Assembly: GCA_012960155.1 (NCBI GenBank)
Contig: DUBU01000021.1
Span: 23,519-87,518, forward strand
Reading direction: 5' to 3'
Source: Micavibrio sp.
GTDB lineage: Bacteria; Pseudomonadota; Alphaproteobacteria; Micavibrionales; Micavibrionaceae
DNA length: 64,000 nt
A program made the position numbers and the translations under genes. Below the pieces are notes generated by a model. It did no database searches. It had not been told where the DNA came from and was given only the letters and a program-made list of their open reading frames with translations. This document shows positions 36,132 through 45,484 of the stretch, in pieces (the first letter of the stretch is position 1; the number at the start of each line of letters is the position of its first letter).

Positions 36132-36837
36132 GTTTAAAGACACATTATGCACAGAACTCGGCATTTGTGACGATGTCCACGCGCTGCTATGGGAATACGC
36201 CTGTGGCTCCTTGGACAAATCACATAATCTGCTGATCGAAAGCTTTCTAGACATCAGACCACAAGCCCGCAAAGTCATTAACCAGTTTGAGACCATAGGC
36301 GGAGCCATGCTTGAAAAAGGGTGCAACCCAACTAAAATGGCCGAAGACAGTCTCGCCAGAGTATTGGCCGCTATGGATTGCTCAAAAGCTACAGCCAGCC
36401 GTACAAAACCGGACACAGAGCCAGATCAGCAAAAACTATGCAAAAAATCACAAGAACTACCGCCTAGCCTTAAATATTACATCAATGATTGCGGCCAAAA
36501 ACCGCGCTGGAATAAAATGGTGCCGGGCATGGCTTTCTGCAAATTACCGGGACAGGACGGGCGTTATACCATCACCATTCTTGAAGCAAAGCCAGGTGTC
36601 AAAGTGCCTGACCACAAGCACAAAGGCACAGAAATCATTCTGGTACTCAGCGGCGCTTTTTATGATGAAAACGGCACATACACTCAAGGCGATATCATCA
36701 TCAACCATGATCAATCACACCATGAGCCTGCCGTGCCAAAGGATTGTGATCGTGCCTGCACATGCTTGATCGTCGCCGATAATCCGATGCAGTTTACGGG
36801 CGCGCTAACAAGGCTACTAAATATTTTCAAACTTTAG
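36124..36837 (+). CDS. chrR: ChrR-like cupin anti-sigma factor with a degenerate zinc anti-sigma domain
   Basis: A 237-residue partner of the sigma factor. The N-terminal part keeps the ChrR framework (ALLWEYACGSL, then FLDIRPQARKVINQF and ETIGG), but the zinc motif HxxxCxxC is Phe41, Arg45, Ala48, and the first His position holds Asp16. All four ligands are therefore changed. The C-terminal cupin (about 120-220) is normal: DHKHKGTEIILVLSGAFYDE, YTQGDIIINHDQSHHEP. It overlaps the sigma gene and is convergent, with a 2-bp gap, to the SPOUT gene. It may bind sigma without zinc or may have lost its inhibitory function. Confidence 0.85.
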   Translation: MAEFKDTLCTELGICDDVHALLWEYACGSLDKSHNLLIESFLDIRPQARKVINQFETIGGAMLEKGCNPTKMAEDSLARVLAAMDCSKATASRTKPDTEPDQQKLCKKSQELPPSLKYYINDCGQKPRWNKMVPGMAFCKLPGQDGRYTITILEAKPGVKVPDHKHKGTEIILVLSGAFYDENGTYTQGDIIINHDQSHHEPAVPKDCDRACTCLIVADNPMQFTGALTRLLNIFKL

Positions 36838-36839
36838 GA

Positions 36840-37388
36840 TTAATCTTTAGGCGTACGTATCTTGCGGCGATTGCCGTGTACGTGCTGCGGCGCAGCTTCT
36901 GTCGGGCCACCCGCAGTCGCAGGACGCTCGGCAAAACGACCATTCGGACCACCCATCGACAGCATACGATCATACATAACAATCGCTGCCGCCACGCCAA
37001 CATTCACACAGAACTTCATCGGAATTTTGATTACATGATCACAACGTTCCAGCATCTCATCCGATAAATTGCCCATTTCAGGCCCCAGCACATAAGCCGC
37101 ACGCAACGGATGACGGAAGCTTGGTAACTCGATGGAATCATCCACCAGCTCCACGCCAACAAGCTGACAACCCTTTGGCAGCACCAACTCGTTACTATTG
37201 GCGTATTGATGATACGGCACATGGTCAAACGCGCCGGAGGTATCGGACTGACGCATAGCACGCACGTCAATATCAGGGGCAATCGTAAAAAAGAAACTGG
37301 CACCGAAGGAATGCGCCGAACGCGCAATCGTCCCGACATTTTGTTCCTTGCTAATGCCCTCGACCCCGACTCCAAAATATCCGCGCAT
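36840..37388 (-). CDS. TrmH/SpoU family RNA methyltransferase
   Basis: A 182-residue SPOUT methyltransferase that 2'-O-methylates RNA ribose, probably in tRNA. Motif 1 is QNVGTIARSAHSFGA, motif 2 AYVLGPEMGNLSDEML and motif 3 IKIPMKFCVNVGVAAAIVMY. In motif 3 the common Ser-x-Asn-Val-Ser is Cys-Val-Asn-Val-Gly. The basic tail (HGNRRKIRTPKD) may contact RNA. It follows the racemase gene on the same strand with an 18-bp gap. Confidence 0.85.
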   Translation of the reverse strand: MRGYFGVGVEGISKEQNVGTIARSAHSFGASFFFTIAPDIDVRAMRQSDTSGAFDHVPYHQYANSNELVLPKGCQLVGVELVDDSIELPSFRHPLRAAYVLGPEMGNLSDEMLERCDHVIKIPMKFCVNVGVAAAIVMYDRMLSMGGPNGRFAERPATAGGPTEAAPQHVHGNRRKIRTPKD

Positions 37389-37406
37389 ATCTTTATCCTG
37401 TTTTTA

Positions 37407-38099
37407 CTAAGGCTCAAACGCCAGACGCAGAGCCTCTTCTACATGAATTCTGGTTGTATCAAAGACAGGAATAGCCACATCTGCCTGCTGAATCAACAAC
37501 GTAATTTCCGTGCAGCCCAGAATAACGCCCTCCGCGCCACGTGATTGCAAATCAGAAATCACATCCTGATATGCTGTCTTAGAGGCAGACAGAACCTTGC
37601 CATGACACAGCTCGTCATAAATAACAGTATTAACAACATCTATGCCGACCGGGTCAGGCACAAGCGCCTGCACCCCATGCTCATCCAGGCGCCCTTTATA
37701 AAAATCCAGCGCCATCGTGTATTTGGTACCGAGCAAACCAACGGTCTTAACGCCCTGTGCTTTGATTACGCGGGCCGTAGCATCTGCCAGATGTAAAAAC
37801 GGAATATTAAGCGCCGCCTCGATCTGATCCGCCATTTTATGCATGGTATTCGTGGCCAGAATGATGAAATCCGCGCCCGCACGCTCAAGGGCTTGGGCTT
37901 CTTCGCAAAGCATCGCGCCTTGCGTATCCCAATCACCCTTTTCTTTCAGCGCGACGAACTCGCCGAAATCCACCGACGCCATTTTAATTTTAGCACTATG
38001 GTGCCCGCCAAGCTTTGCGCGGACACCATCATTCAGCCATTGATAATAGCTCATCGTGGATTCAGGGCTTAAGCCGCCGATGATACCGATCGTCTTCAT
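37407..38099 (-). CDS. Aspartate/glutamate racemase family protein (YgeA-like)
   Basis: A 230-residue amino-acid racemase. It starts MKTIGIIGGLSPESTMSYY. The first catalytic position is Thr (ATNTMHK) and the second Cys (LGCTEITLLI). As I recall, E. coli YgeA also has a Thr/Cys pair and acts as a broad-specificity racemase, so this is probably active. The gene overlaps the upstream aminotransferase stop by 4 bp, which suggests joint D-amino-acid or cell-wall precursor metabolism. Confidence 0.87.
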   Translation of the reverse strand: MKTIGIIGGLSPESTMSYYQWLNDGVRAKLGGHHSAKIKMASVDFGEFVALKEKGDWDTQGAMLCEEAQALERAGADFIILATNTMHKMADQIEAALNIPFLHLADATARVIKAQGVKTVGLLGTKYTMALDFYKGRLDEHGVQALVPDPVGIDVVNTVIYDELCHGKVLSASKTAYQDVISDLQSRGAEGVILGCTEITLLIQQADVAIPVFDTTRIHVEEALRLAFEP

Positions 38100-39352
38100 G
38101 ACTTCAGCGCACGGTCAAGACGATCCAATGCATCATCAAGACGAGCCTCGGACACCGCATAGCATAAACGCATATAGCCTTGCCCGACCTTACCGAACGC
38201 ACAGCCCGGTGCCAGAGACAGGCTAACATCGTCAATCAAGCGTTTGGCAAACTCAAGACAGTTGTCTTCACCATCGATTTTGAAGAAGCTGTAGAATGTG
38301 GCTTCGGATTCAGTCGCATCAATACGCCCTGTGCTTTCAAAAAATTCCTGCACACGGGCACGGTTACGTTCCCAAAGCTGCATTTGCTGAGCGATAAAGT
38401 CTTCGCCGTGACGTAAGGCTTCAATGCCGCCATACTGGGTAAATGTCGGCGGCCCCATATTATCGTAGAGCGCAATGTCACGAACCGCATCTTCAACGCG
38501 AGACGGGCCCGTCAGCCAGCCCAGACGCCAGCCTGTCATAGCCCACGCCTTTGAAAAACTATTCACGGTAAACAGGCGATCATCATCTTGCGCGAACTCC
38601 AAAAAGCTCGGCGCATGGCTATTGCCATAGACTAGGCGGCTGTATACTTCATCAGCAATCACCCAGATGTCACGCTCACGTGCAAACTCCATAACGGCTT
38701 TGATCTCTTCACGCGACATCACCCAGCCTGTCGGGTTAGACGGCGTTGTAATCAAAATAGCGCGCGTGTCTTTATTACACGCGTCAAACAGCTTATCCAG
38801 ATCAAGACTCCACGCGCCTTCATTATTATCAAGCGCCACTTCTTTGAACTTGGCTTGCGCCAGCTCAATCGCGCCCAGCAGATTTTTCCAGATCGGCGTT
38901 ACCGCCACGACCTCGTCACCTGCATCCAGAATAGCTGTCAGTGCCAAATGCATCGCCGTTGTGCCCGAACTTGTTACAAACACGCGGTTTGTTGGCACAC
39001 GCAAATCATAAATACGGTCATAATAATTGGAAATTTCCTGACGCAGCGGATCCTGCCCTAAAACAGGCCCATAAAATGTGCGCCCGTCATCCATCGCCTT
39101 CTGCGCGCCCTTAAGGATAAAATCCGGCGTTGCGGCATCACCTTCACCCTGCCCCAAGGACAGGATATTGGCCTTGCGACGGCCATAGCGGACAATTTCC
39201 GCACCGGGATTTTGAGAGAGATTTTCTACACATTTACGAATTTTGCCGGAATGCGGCTTGGATACGTCCGAATGCTCGTCCAGTAAATGTTTATCAGTAT
39301 TGTCTACGCGGTCTTCAGGCATGCTGTCGCCTATCAATTGTTCATGTCTCAT
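38096..39352 (-). CDS. PLP-dependent class I/II aminotransferase
   Basis: A 418-residue fold-type I aminotransferase of the aspartate aminotransferase family. The PLP Lys is in NSFSKAWAMTGWRLGW; FVTSSGTTAMHLAL binds the phosphate; TPSNPTGWVMSREE and IADEVYSRLVYG are typical. The N-terminal 45 residues (EHSDVSKPHSGKIRKCVE) are somewhat longer than usual. The start at 39352 is supported by GGAG at 8-nt spacing. The amino acid substrate cannot be fixed. First gene of a three-gene minus-strand run with the racemase and the RNA methyltransferase. Confidence 0.88.
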   Translation of the reverse strand: MRHEQLIGDSMPEDRVDNTDKHLLDEHSDVSKPHSGKIRKCVENLSQNPGAEIVRYGRRKANILSLGQGEGDAATPDFILKGAQKAMDDGRTFYGPVLGQDPLRQEISNYYDRIYDLRVPTNRVFVTSSGTTAMHLALTAILDAGDEVVAVTPIWKNLLGAIELAQAKFKEVALDNNEGAWSLDLDKLFDACNKDTRAILITTPSNPTGWVMSREEIKAVMEFARERDIWVIADEVYSRLVYGNSHAPSFLEFAQDDDRLFTVNSFSKAWAMTGWRLGWLTGPSRVEDAVRDIALYDNMGPPTFTQYGGIEALRHGEDFIAQQMQLWERNRARVQEFFESTGRIDATESEATFYSFFKIDGEDNCLEFAKRLIDDVSLSLAPGCAFGKVGQGYMRLCYAVSEARLDDALDRLDRALKS

Positions 39353-39583
39353 GAAATAACTCCACCACTTGTTATGTGAGTGTTAGGGAATGGTCAAATA
39401 AAAACGTGCTCTTGCACTATGTGGGGAGAATATAGGGGCGTTAGCCCGCGCACGCGGCAACGGTCGCTGCGCAGAAAACTGCTGCCGCGATCAAAGAATA
39501 AATTTCCGTGCCGAATTCAAAAATCATATTTGTGAAATAAAACGTTTCCTGTTTTATTACAAGAAAAAAACGACGTGAGTACC

Positions 39584-40246
39584 ATGAGCACAGAAAAAGT
39601 AATCGCAGTAGACGGCACCGCCGCCAGCGGCAAAGGCACACTGGCCAAGCGTTTGGCAAAAGAATTAGGCTTTGCCTATCTTGATACAGGCAAGCTATAC
39701 CGTTATGTTGGCGCACGCCTTCTGGCGCGAGGCGTAGACCCGCAGGACGAAGCTGAAGCCATTGCCGTTGCCCAAGGCCTGAACACCACACTAAAACCCG
39801 AAGATCTGCAAGACCCCGCTCTCGGTAGCGATGAAAACGGGCAGGCTGCCTCAAAAGTCGCCGCCCTGACAGGGGTACGTACAGCCCTGCTGGATTACCA
39901 GCAAAACTTCGCAAAAACGCCCCCCGGAGGCGCTTCAGGCGCTATTCTGGATGGCCGCGATATCGGTACCGTGATCTGCCCTGATGCCGATTTGAAGCTC
40001 TATATCGACGCAAACCTAGAGATTCGGGCGCAAAGACGGTTTAAAGAGTTGCAATCTAAGGGAATTTCCGTTACATATGACGCCGTTTTGGCAGATATGC
40101 TCGAACGCGACAAAAGGGATTCATCCCGTGCCACGGCACCAATGAAACCTGCTGACGATGCGATTGTACTGGATACCAGCACCATGAGCGCCGATGACGT
40201 GTTTGATAAAGTCCGGAGCGCTGTTACAGACAGGCTCGGCATTTAA
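39584..40246 (+). CDS. cmk: Cytidylate kinase
   Basis: A 220-residue CMP/dCMP kinase. The P-loop is DGTAASGKGTLAKRLA; YLDTGKLYRYVGARLL is the substrate region; DGRDIGTVICPDA and LERDKRDSSRATAPM form the NMP-binding and lid parts. A GTG at 39575 could add three residues. The usual upstream aroA is absent. The 39353-39583 gap has only a doubtful 28-codon minus-strand frame. rpsA follows, as normal. Confidence 0.93.
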   Translation: MSTEKVIAVDGTAASGKGTLAKRLAKELGFAYLDTGKLYRYVGARLLARGVDPQDEAEAIAVAQGLNTTLKPEDLQDPALGSDENGQAASKVAALTGVRTALLDYQQNFAKTPPGGASGAILDGRDIGTVICPDADLKLYIDANLEIRAQRRFKELQSKGISVTYDAVLADMLERDKRDSSRATAPMKPADDAIVLDTSTMSADDVFDKVRSAVTDRLGI

Positions 40247-40369
40247 TCAAAGTATAGACCATATCTAAAAGGGCAAAGCCCCGCCGAAAACACTGAAGGT
40301 ATGCTTTTCTTATCTTGCCGGTAGACCGGGGTTAAGTTGTACCTATCAAAACTACGAAAGGAATTAGAT

Positions 40370-42094
40370 ATGGCAAAAAAAGCCGCTAATTTAATCGATA
40401 ACCAAGAGTCACAGGAGTTCGCTGCGCTACTGAACGACTCTCTAAAGCAGCAAGACAACTTCGAAGGAAGTGTAGTCGAGGGTAAAGTTGTAGGCATGAC
40501 CGCCGACTTTGCTATCATTGACGTTGGTCTGAAATCAGAAGGCCGCGTTAACATTCGTGAATTCACAATGCCAGGCGAAGACCCAGAAGTAAAAATGGGC
40601 GACATCGTTGAAGTATTTGTTGAGCGCATGGAAAACCGTGACGGTGAAACAGTGTTGAGCCGTGAAAAAGCACGTCGTGAAGAAGTCTGGACAGACCTCG
40701 AGAAGCTCTACGATAAGGGCGAGCGCGTGAACGGTGTGATCTTCGGCCGCGTTAAAGGCGGATTTACCGTTGATCTGGGTGGTGCTGTGGCATTCTTGCC
40801 TGGCTCACAAGTAGACATTCGTCCGGTACGTGACGTATCCCCATTGATGGGTACGCCGCAGCCATTCCACATCCTGAAAATGGACCGCAGCCGTGGCAAC
40901 ATCGTTGTTTCACGTCGTGCAGTTCTTGAGGAATCACGCGAAGAAGTACGCAGTGAATTGATGGAAAACCTCGCCGAAGGTCAAGTGGTACAAGGTGTTG
41001 TTAAAAACATCACTGATTACGGTGCCTTTATTGATCTGGGCGGTGTTGACGGTCTGTTGCACGTTACCGACATCTCTTGGAAACGCGTCAACCATCCTTC
41101 AGAAGTTCTGCAAGTCGGCCAAACAGTTGACGTTCAGATCATTCGCTTCAACGAGGAAAACCAACGTATTTCTCTGGGTATGAAACAGCTTGAAAGCGAT
41201 CCGTGGGAAGGTATTTCTGCACGTTACGCTGTTGGTGCTAAAGTCAAAGGTGTTGTAAACAACATCGCTGATTACGGTGCTTTCGTTGAGCTGGAAGACG
41301 GTATCGAAGGTCTGGTACACGTTTCTGAAATGTCTTGGACAAAGAAGAACGTACACCCGGGCAAGATCGTTTCCACATCTCAAGAAATCGAAGTCATGGT
41401 TCTGGAAGTCGACGAAGAGAAGCGTCGTATTTCCCTTGGCCTGAAACAGTGCCAGGAAAATCCATGGGCAGGCTTTGCTGATGACCACAAAGTTGGTCAG
41501 GAGCTTGAAGGCGAAATCCGTAACATCACGGAATTCGGTCTGTTTGTTGGTTTGACTGACGACATCGACGGCATGGTTCACCTGTCTGACCTATCATGGG
41601 AAGAGCAAGGTGAAGACGCCCTGAAAACTTACAACAAAGGTGAAACAGTTAAAGTTAAGATCCTCGAGATCGAGCCTGATAAAGAGCGCGTAGCACTCGG
41701 CATCAAGCAACTGACTGAAGACCCATTCGCTGGCGCCGCTGACGGCGTTAAGAAAGGCGACGTTGTAACATGTACAATTACTGAAGTACATGACAAGGGC
41801 ATTGATGTAACTGTTGGCGACGCGCTGACAGGTACAATCAAGAAAGCCGACCTGTCTCGTGAGCGCTCTGAGCAGCGTCCTGACCGCTTCGCGGTTGGCG
41901 AGAAAGTCGATGCACTTGTACTAGCAATGGACAAGAAAAACCGCAAACTGTCTCTGTCTATCAAGGCACGTGAAATTGCCGAAGACAAAGAAGCTCTGGA
42001 AACATTCGGTTCCACAGAAAGCGGTGCGTCACTTGGTGATATCCTTGGCGCAGCCTTGAACAAAGAAAAAGGCGAAGACGAAGGTTCTAAGTAA
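40370..42094 (+). CDS. rpsA: 30S ribosomal protein S1
   Basis: A 574-residue S1 with six OB-fold S1 domains; repeated motifs such as NITDYGAFIDLGGVDGLLHV, NIADYGAFVELEDGIEGLVH and NITEFGLFVGLTDDIDGMVH mark the central ones. It binds mRNA leaders and unfolds them on the ribosome. The start at 40370 (MAKKAANLID) has GAAAGGAA upstream; the frame extends to 40337 without support. The 123-bp leader holds small palindromes (CCGGTAGACCGG near 40318) that could serve in the autoregulation known for this protein, though this is inference. Confidence 0.96.
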   Translation: MAKKAANLIDNQESQEFAALLNDSLKQQDNFEGSVVEGKVVGMTADFAIIDVGLKSEGRVNIREFTMPGEDPEVKMGDIVEVFVERMENRDGETVLSREKARREEVWTDLEKLYDKGERVNGVIFGRVKGGFTVDLGGAVAFLPGSQVDIRPVRDVSPLMGTPQPFHILKMDRSRGNIVVSRRAVLEESREEVRSELMENLAEGQVVQGVVKNITDYGAFIDLGGVDGLLHVTDISWKRVNHPSEVLQVGQTVDVQIIRFNEENQRISLGMKQLESDPWEGISARYAVGAKVKGVVNNIADYGAFVELEDGIEGLVHVSEMSWTKKNVHPGKIVSTSQEIEVMVLEVDEEKRRISLGLKQCQENPWAGFADDHKVGQELEGEIRNITEFGLFVGLTDDIDGMVHLSDLSWEEQGEDALKTYNKGETVKVKILEIEPDKERVALGIKQLTEDPFAGAADGVKKGDVVTCTITEVHDKGIDVTVGDALTGTIKKADLSRERSEQRPDRFAVGEKVDALVLAMDKKNRKLSLSIKAREIAEDKEALETFGSTESGASLGDILGAALNKEKGEDEGSK

Positions 42095-42121
42095 TTAAGA
42101 CCACGTCCTAGCAAAAAGATT

Positions 42122-42153
42122 AAAGGCCGGATCGTGTGATCCGGCCTTTTTTT
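42122..42153 (+). terminator. Rho-independent terminator after rpsA
   Basis: GGCCGGATC and GATCCGGCC pair perfectly around GTGT, followed by seven T. Confidence 0.92.
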
Positions 42154-42368
42154 GTGCGGCTTACACGGCTCTCAGCACCACTAGAGACCGAAAAGTCCTT
42201 TACGATCAATGACTTTTGCTTGACGGGCACACAGAAAGTAAGGCATTGTTAAACTATTCGCGTTATAGTTAATGAAGTCCGCAACTTGAAATTTCTGTTT
42301 GGAATTACAAGTAGTTGCAGGAAAGTCAACCGAACTTTGAAGGCCGCGTGGCGGCAAGGGAACAGGAC

Positions 42369-42710
42369 ATGACAAAATCCGAATTGATACAGCGTTTGGC
42401 CGAGAAAAATCCCCACCTTTATCTGCGTGACGTAGAGAAGATCGTCGATACTATTTTTGACGAAATCTCCGCTGCTTTGGCAAATGGTGATCGTGTTGAA
42501 TTACGCGGCTTCGGTGCATTCTCTATCAAGGAACGTGATGCCCGTATGGGTCGCAACCCACGCACAGGCGAAAGCGTCTATGTAGAAGCCAAGCGCCTGC
42601 CATTCTTCAAAACAGGTAAAGCCCTGCGCGAGCGCCTGAACGACGGCTATGACGGCGACGATGATGGCGATGACGAAGCTGCCCCTGGCTATTTCGGCAG
42701 CGGCGAATAA
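42369..42710 (+). CDS. ihfB: Integration host factor beta subunit with acidic tail
   Basis: A 113-residue IHF-beta that, with IHF-alpha, bends DNA sharply. [17 protein letters not shown] and [20 protein letters not shown], then NPRTGESV with the intercalating Pro and [20 protein letters not shown] are diagnostic. The last 22 residues are an unusual acidic, Gly-rich tail ([17 protein letters not shown]), making it longer than the common 94-100 residues. The ATG at 42369 follows AGG; the frame extends upstream without support. Confidence 0.94.
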   Translation: MTKSELIQRLAEKNPHLYLRDVEKIVDTIFDEISAALANGDRVELRGFGAFSIKERDARMGRNPRTGESVYVEAKRLPFFKTGKALRERLNDGYDGDDDGDDEAAPGYFGSGE

Positions 42711-42737
42711 TCTTATACCCTGCAAAATTTTGGATTT

Positions 42738-42768
42738 AAGGCGCATATACTTGCTATGCGCCTTTTCT
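42738..42768 (+). terminator. Rho-independent terminator after ihfB
   Basis: AAGGCGCATA and TATGCGCCTT form a 10-bp stem with a 7-nt loop, followed by T-rich sequence. Confidence 0.8.
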
Positions 42769-42813
42769 ATTTCTATCCTTGGTTAAATTCCTTTTCCTGT
42801 TCAGGAGAACCAA

Positions 42814-43554
42814 ATGTCCGACGATAGCAAACCGCTACCGATTATATACTGTGCCATTGATACAACCGACCTTGACCATGCCAAGGCCCTTGCAGCCGCT
42901 ATGGAGCGCGCAGGATGCGGCATTAAGCTCGGTATGGAGTTCTTTAACGCACAAGGCCCTCAAGGCATCAAGGAAATCAGAAACGCCTATCCCGAGCTAT
43001 CCTTGTTTATCGACCTGAAATATCACGATATTCCAAATACAGTTGCAGGTGCGATCCGCGCCATTACCCCTATCGGTGCCGATTTTGTGAACGTACACGC
43101 GAGTGGCGGTCTGGAAATGATGAAATACGCCCGCAATGCCATGGACGAAGAAGCCGATAAAGTCGGCGTTAAGCCGGCCAAGGTTCTCGGCGTAACCATG
43201 CTGACCAGCCTCGATGATGCCGCCGTGACCGAAGTCGGGTTCAATGGCAACTCGGCCGACAATGTCAGACGCTTGGCAAAACTGACCCAGAAGGCAGGTC
43301 TTGATGGGGTCGTCTGTTCGGCCAAAGAAATCGAGATTGTTCGTCAGGAATGCGGCCCTGATTTTGATTTAATGGTACCGGGCATCCGCCCCACAGGATC
43401 CGATATTGGCGATCAGAAGCGCATCATGACACCCGAAGAAGCACTGCATATTGGCGCCACACATTTAGTTATTGGACGTCCCATAACTCAGGCTGACAAC
43501 CCAGCCAGCTTCGCTTTGACCTTATCCACAAAATTACATAAAAGCGCAGCCTGA
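42814..43554 (+). CDS. pyrF: Orotidine-5'-phosphate decarboxylase
   Basis: A 246-residue OMP decarboxylase, last step of UMP synthesis. The catalytic Asp-Lys-x-x-Asp cluster is in LFIDLKYHDIPNTV. The phosphate-binding end is VPGIRPTGSDIGDQKRIMTP and THLVIGRPITQADNP. It precedes trpF by 5 bp. The small DUF1049/LapA membrane gene often found between ihfB and this position in other alphaproteobacteria is absent. Confidence 0.95.
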   Translation: MSDDSKPLPIIYCAIDTTDLDHAKALAAAMERAGCGIKLGMEFFNAQGPQGIKEIRNAYPELSLFIDLKYHDIPNTVAGAIRAITPIGADFVNVHASGGLEMMKYARNAMDEEADKVGVKPAKVLGVTMLTSLDDAAVTEVGFNGNSADNVRRLAKLTQKAGLDGVVCSAKEIEIVRQECGPDFDLMVPGIRPTGSDIGDQKRIMTPEEALHIGATHLVIGRPITQADNPASFALTLSTKLHKSAA

Positions 43555-43559
43555 TCCAC

Positions 43560-44204
43560 ATGACCCGTGTCAAAATATGCGGCATCACAAATCACGAGGC
43601 ACTGTTTAGTGTCATCGAAAACGGTGCTGATTTTGTCGGTTTTGTCTTCGCCGAAAACTCGCCCCGCACCCTATCATCGACTCAAGCAGCCGCCTTATGG
43701 GACTCATTATCGGAGCATCAACAAGACTCCATCCGCAGCGTCGGCTTATTCGTTAATCCGACAATCGACCAGATTCATCAGGTAATTGACGATATCCAGC
43801 TGCATATGATCCAGCTGCACGGCAATGAAAGTCCTGCCTTTGTTACCGAGGTGAAAAACGCCACAGACTTGCCAGTCATCAAGGCTCTGCGTATAGAAAC
43901 AGCGCACGATCTTAAACAAATCAAACAATATCAAAATGTTAGCGACTGGCTATTGCTGGATAGTAAAGTAGAAGGCCTACAAGGCGGCACAGGCCATAGT
44001 TTTGATTGGTCCTTGCTGAATGACATAGAGGTTAAAGTGCCATGGATGCTGGCAGGCGGCCTGCACCCGGGCAACGTCGCATTGGCCTTATCACAGATAT
44101 CACCTGATGCGGTTGATGTGTCCAGCGGCGTGGAAAGCAGCGCAGGCGTTAAATCACCGCAGAAAATCGCTGATTTTATTGCAGCTGCGAAACAAACAGG
44201 CTAA
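43560..44204 (+). CDS. trpF: Phosphoribosylanthranilate isomerase
   Basis: A 214-residue TIM-barrel isomerase of tryptophan synthesis. [11 protein letters not shown] holds the general base Cys. [24 protein letters not shown], and the barrel end [10 protein letters not shown] with [16 protein letters not shown] bind the phosphate. It heads the trpF-trpB-trpA run. Confidence 0.95.
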   Translation: MTRVKICGITNHEALFSVIENGADFVGFVFAENSPRTLSSTQAAALWDSLSEHQQDSIRSVGLFVNPTIDQIHQVIDDIQLHMIQLHGNESPAFVTEVKNATDLPVIKALRIETAHDLKQIKQYQNVSDWLLLDSKVEGLQGGTGHSFDWSLLNDIEVKVPWMLAGGLHPGNVALALSQISPDAVDVSSGVESSAGVKSPQKIADFIAAAKQTG

Positions 44205-44235
44205 TCTGCGCCTTATTAAAAATAATGAGGGTGTA

Positions 44236-45447
44236 ATGAGTTTAGCAAATTCCTATAAATCAGGTCCTGATGAAAATGGCCATTTTGGTATCTATGGCGG
44301 CCGCTATGTCGCGGAAACCCTGATGCCACTGATCCTAGAGGTCGAAAAAGCCTATAACGAGAGCAAAGACGATCCAAAATTCTGGAGCGAATTTTATAGC
44401 CTCGCACGCGATTACATCGGTCGCCCCTCCCCGCTGTATTATGCCGAAGCCCTGACCAAGAAAATGGGCGGCGCAAAATTGTACTTAAAGCGTGATGAGC
44501 TGAACCACACAGGCGCACACAAAATCAACAACTGCCTGGGACAGATCTTGCTCGCCAAACGCATGGGCAAGACTCGCATTATCGCCGAGACAGGAGCTGG
44601 ACAGCACGGAGTCGCAACCGCGACTGTTTGTGCATTATTTGATATGCCTTGCACCGTCTTTATGGGTCAGACTGACATCGAACGCCAAAAACCCAATGTT
44701 TTCCGTATGAAGCTGCTTGGCGCGGAAATACGGTCCGTCACGTCTGGTGCAGGAACGCTGAAAGATGCGATGAATGAGGCACTGCGTGAATGGGTCGCGA
44801 ATGTCGATGACACCTTCTATATTATCGGTACAGCGGCTGGCCCGCACCCTTACCCTGCGATGGTACGCGACTTCCAATCCGTGATCGGCAACGAAGTCCG
44901 TGAACAGATTACAGAACGCGAAGGCCGCCTGCCAGACAGCCTTGTCGCCTGCATCGGTGGCGGCTCAAACGCTATTGGCTTGTTCCACCCGTTTTTGGAT
45001 GATCGCGATATCCGCATTATCGGCGTCGAAGCCGGCGGCCACGGCGTCGATACAGACCAGCACGCTGCCTCCCTCACTGGCGGCAAGCCAGGTGTATTAC
45101 ATGGCAACCGCACATATCTGCTGCAAGATGAAGACGGCCAAATACAAGAAGCCCACTCTATCTCCGCGGGCCTTGATTACCCGGGCATTGGCCCTGAGCA
45201 CTCATGGCTATTCGATCAAAAGCGCGTCGAATACGTATCCGTCACTGATGACGAGGCTCTGGAAGCGTTCCAGATCTGTGCGCGTACTGAAGGCATTATC
45301 CCGGCGCTTGAACCGTCACACGCTTTGTCACATGTGCTGAAAATCGCTCCTGAACTACCGAGCGATCACGTCATGGTCATGAATATGTGTGGCCGCGGCG
45401 ATAAGGATATCTTCACAGTTGCCGATAAACTCGGCGTTTCAATGTAA
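44236..45447 (+). CDS. trpB: Tryptophan synthase beta chain
   Basis: A 403-residue beta subunit that joins indole and Ser. [14 protein letters not shown] opens the protein; the PLP Lys is in [28 protein letters not shown] and [15 protein letters not shown] bind substrate and PLP phosphate. The start at 44236 ([10 protein letters not shown]) has AGGGTG upstream; the frame runs into trpF but is not needed. Confidence 0.96.
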   Translation: MSLANSYKSGPDENGHFGIYGGRYVAETLMPLILEVEKAYNESKDDPKFWSEFYSLARDYIGRPSPLYYAEALTKKMGGAKLYLKRDELNHTGAHKINNCLGQILLAKRMGKTRIIAETGAGQHGVATATVCALFDMPCTVFMGQTDIERQKPNVFRMKLLGAEIRSVTSGAGTLKDAMNEALREWVANVDDTFYIIGTAAGPHPYPAMVRDFQSVIGNEVREQITEREGRLPDSLVACIGGGSNAIGLFHPFLDDRDIRIIGVEAGGHGVDTDQHAASLTGGKPGVLHGNRTYLLQDEDGQIQEAHSISAGLDYPGIGPEHSWLFDQKRVEYVSVTDDEALEAFQICARTEGIIPALEPSHALSHVLKIAPELPSDHVMVMNMCGRGDKDIFTVADKLGVSM

Positions 45448-45484
45448 CGGGTCAAACCCAAGATTATAGAAAACGGATAAAAAC

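Noticed and set aside
37407..38099. Loss of a catalytic Cys in the racemase (Thr instead)
   Set aside because: Thr/Cys pairs occur in YgeA-type racemases, so this is probably normal rather than inactivation.
39441..39527. 28-codon minus-strand frame (MIFEFGTEIYSLIAAAVFC...) with one hydrophobic helix
   Set aside because: No Shine-Dalgarno site precedes its ATG and no relative is recognised. The helix is tempting, but evidence is too weak to call a gene.
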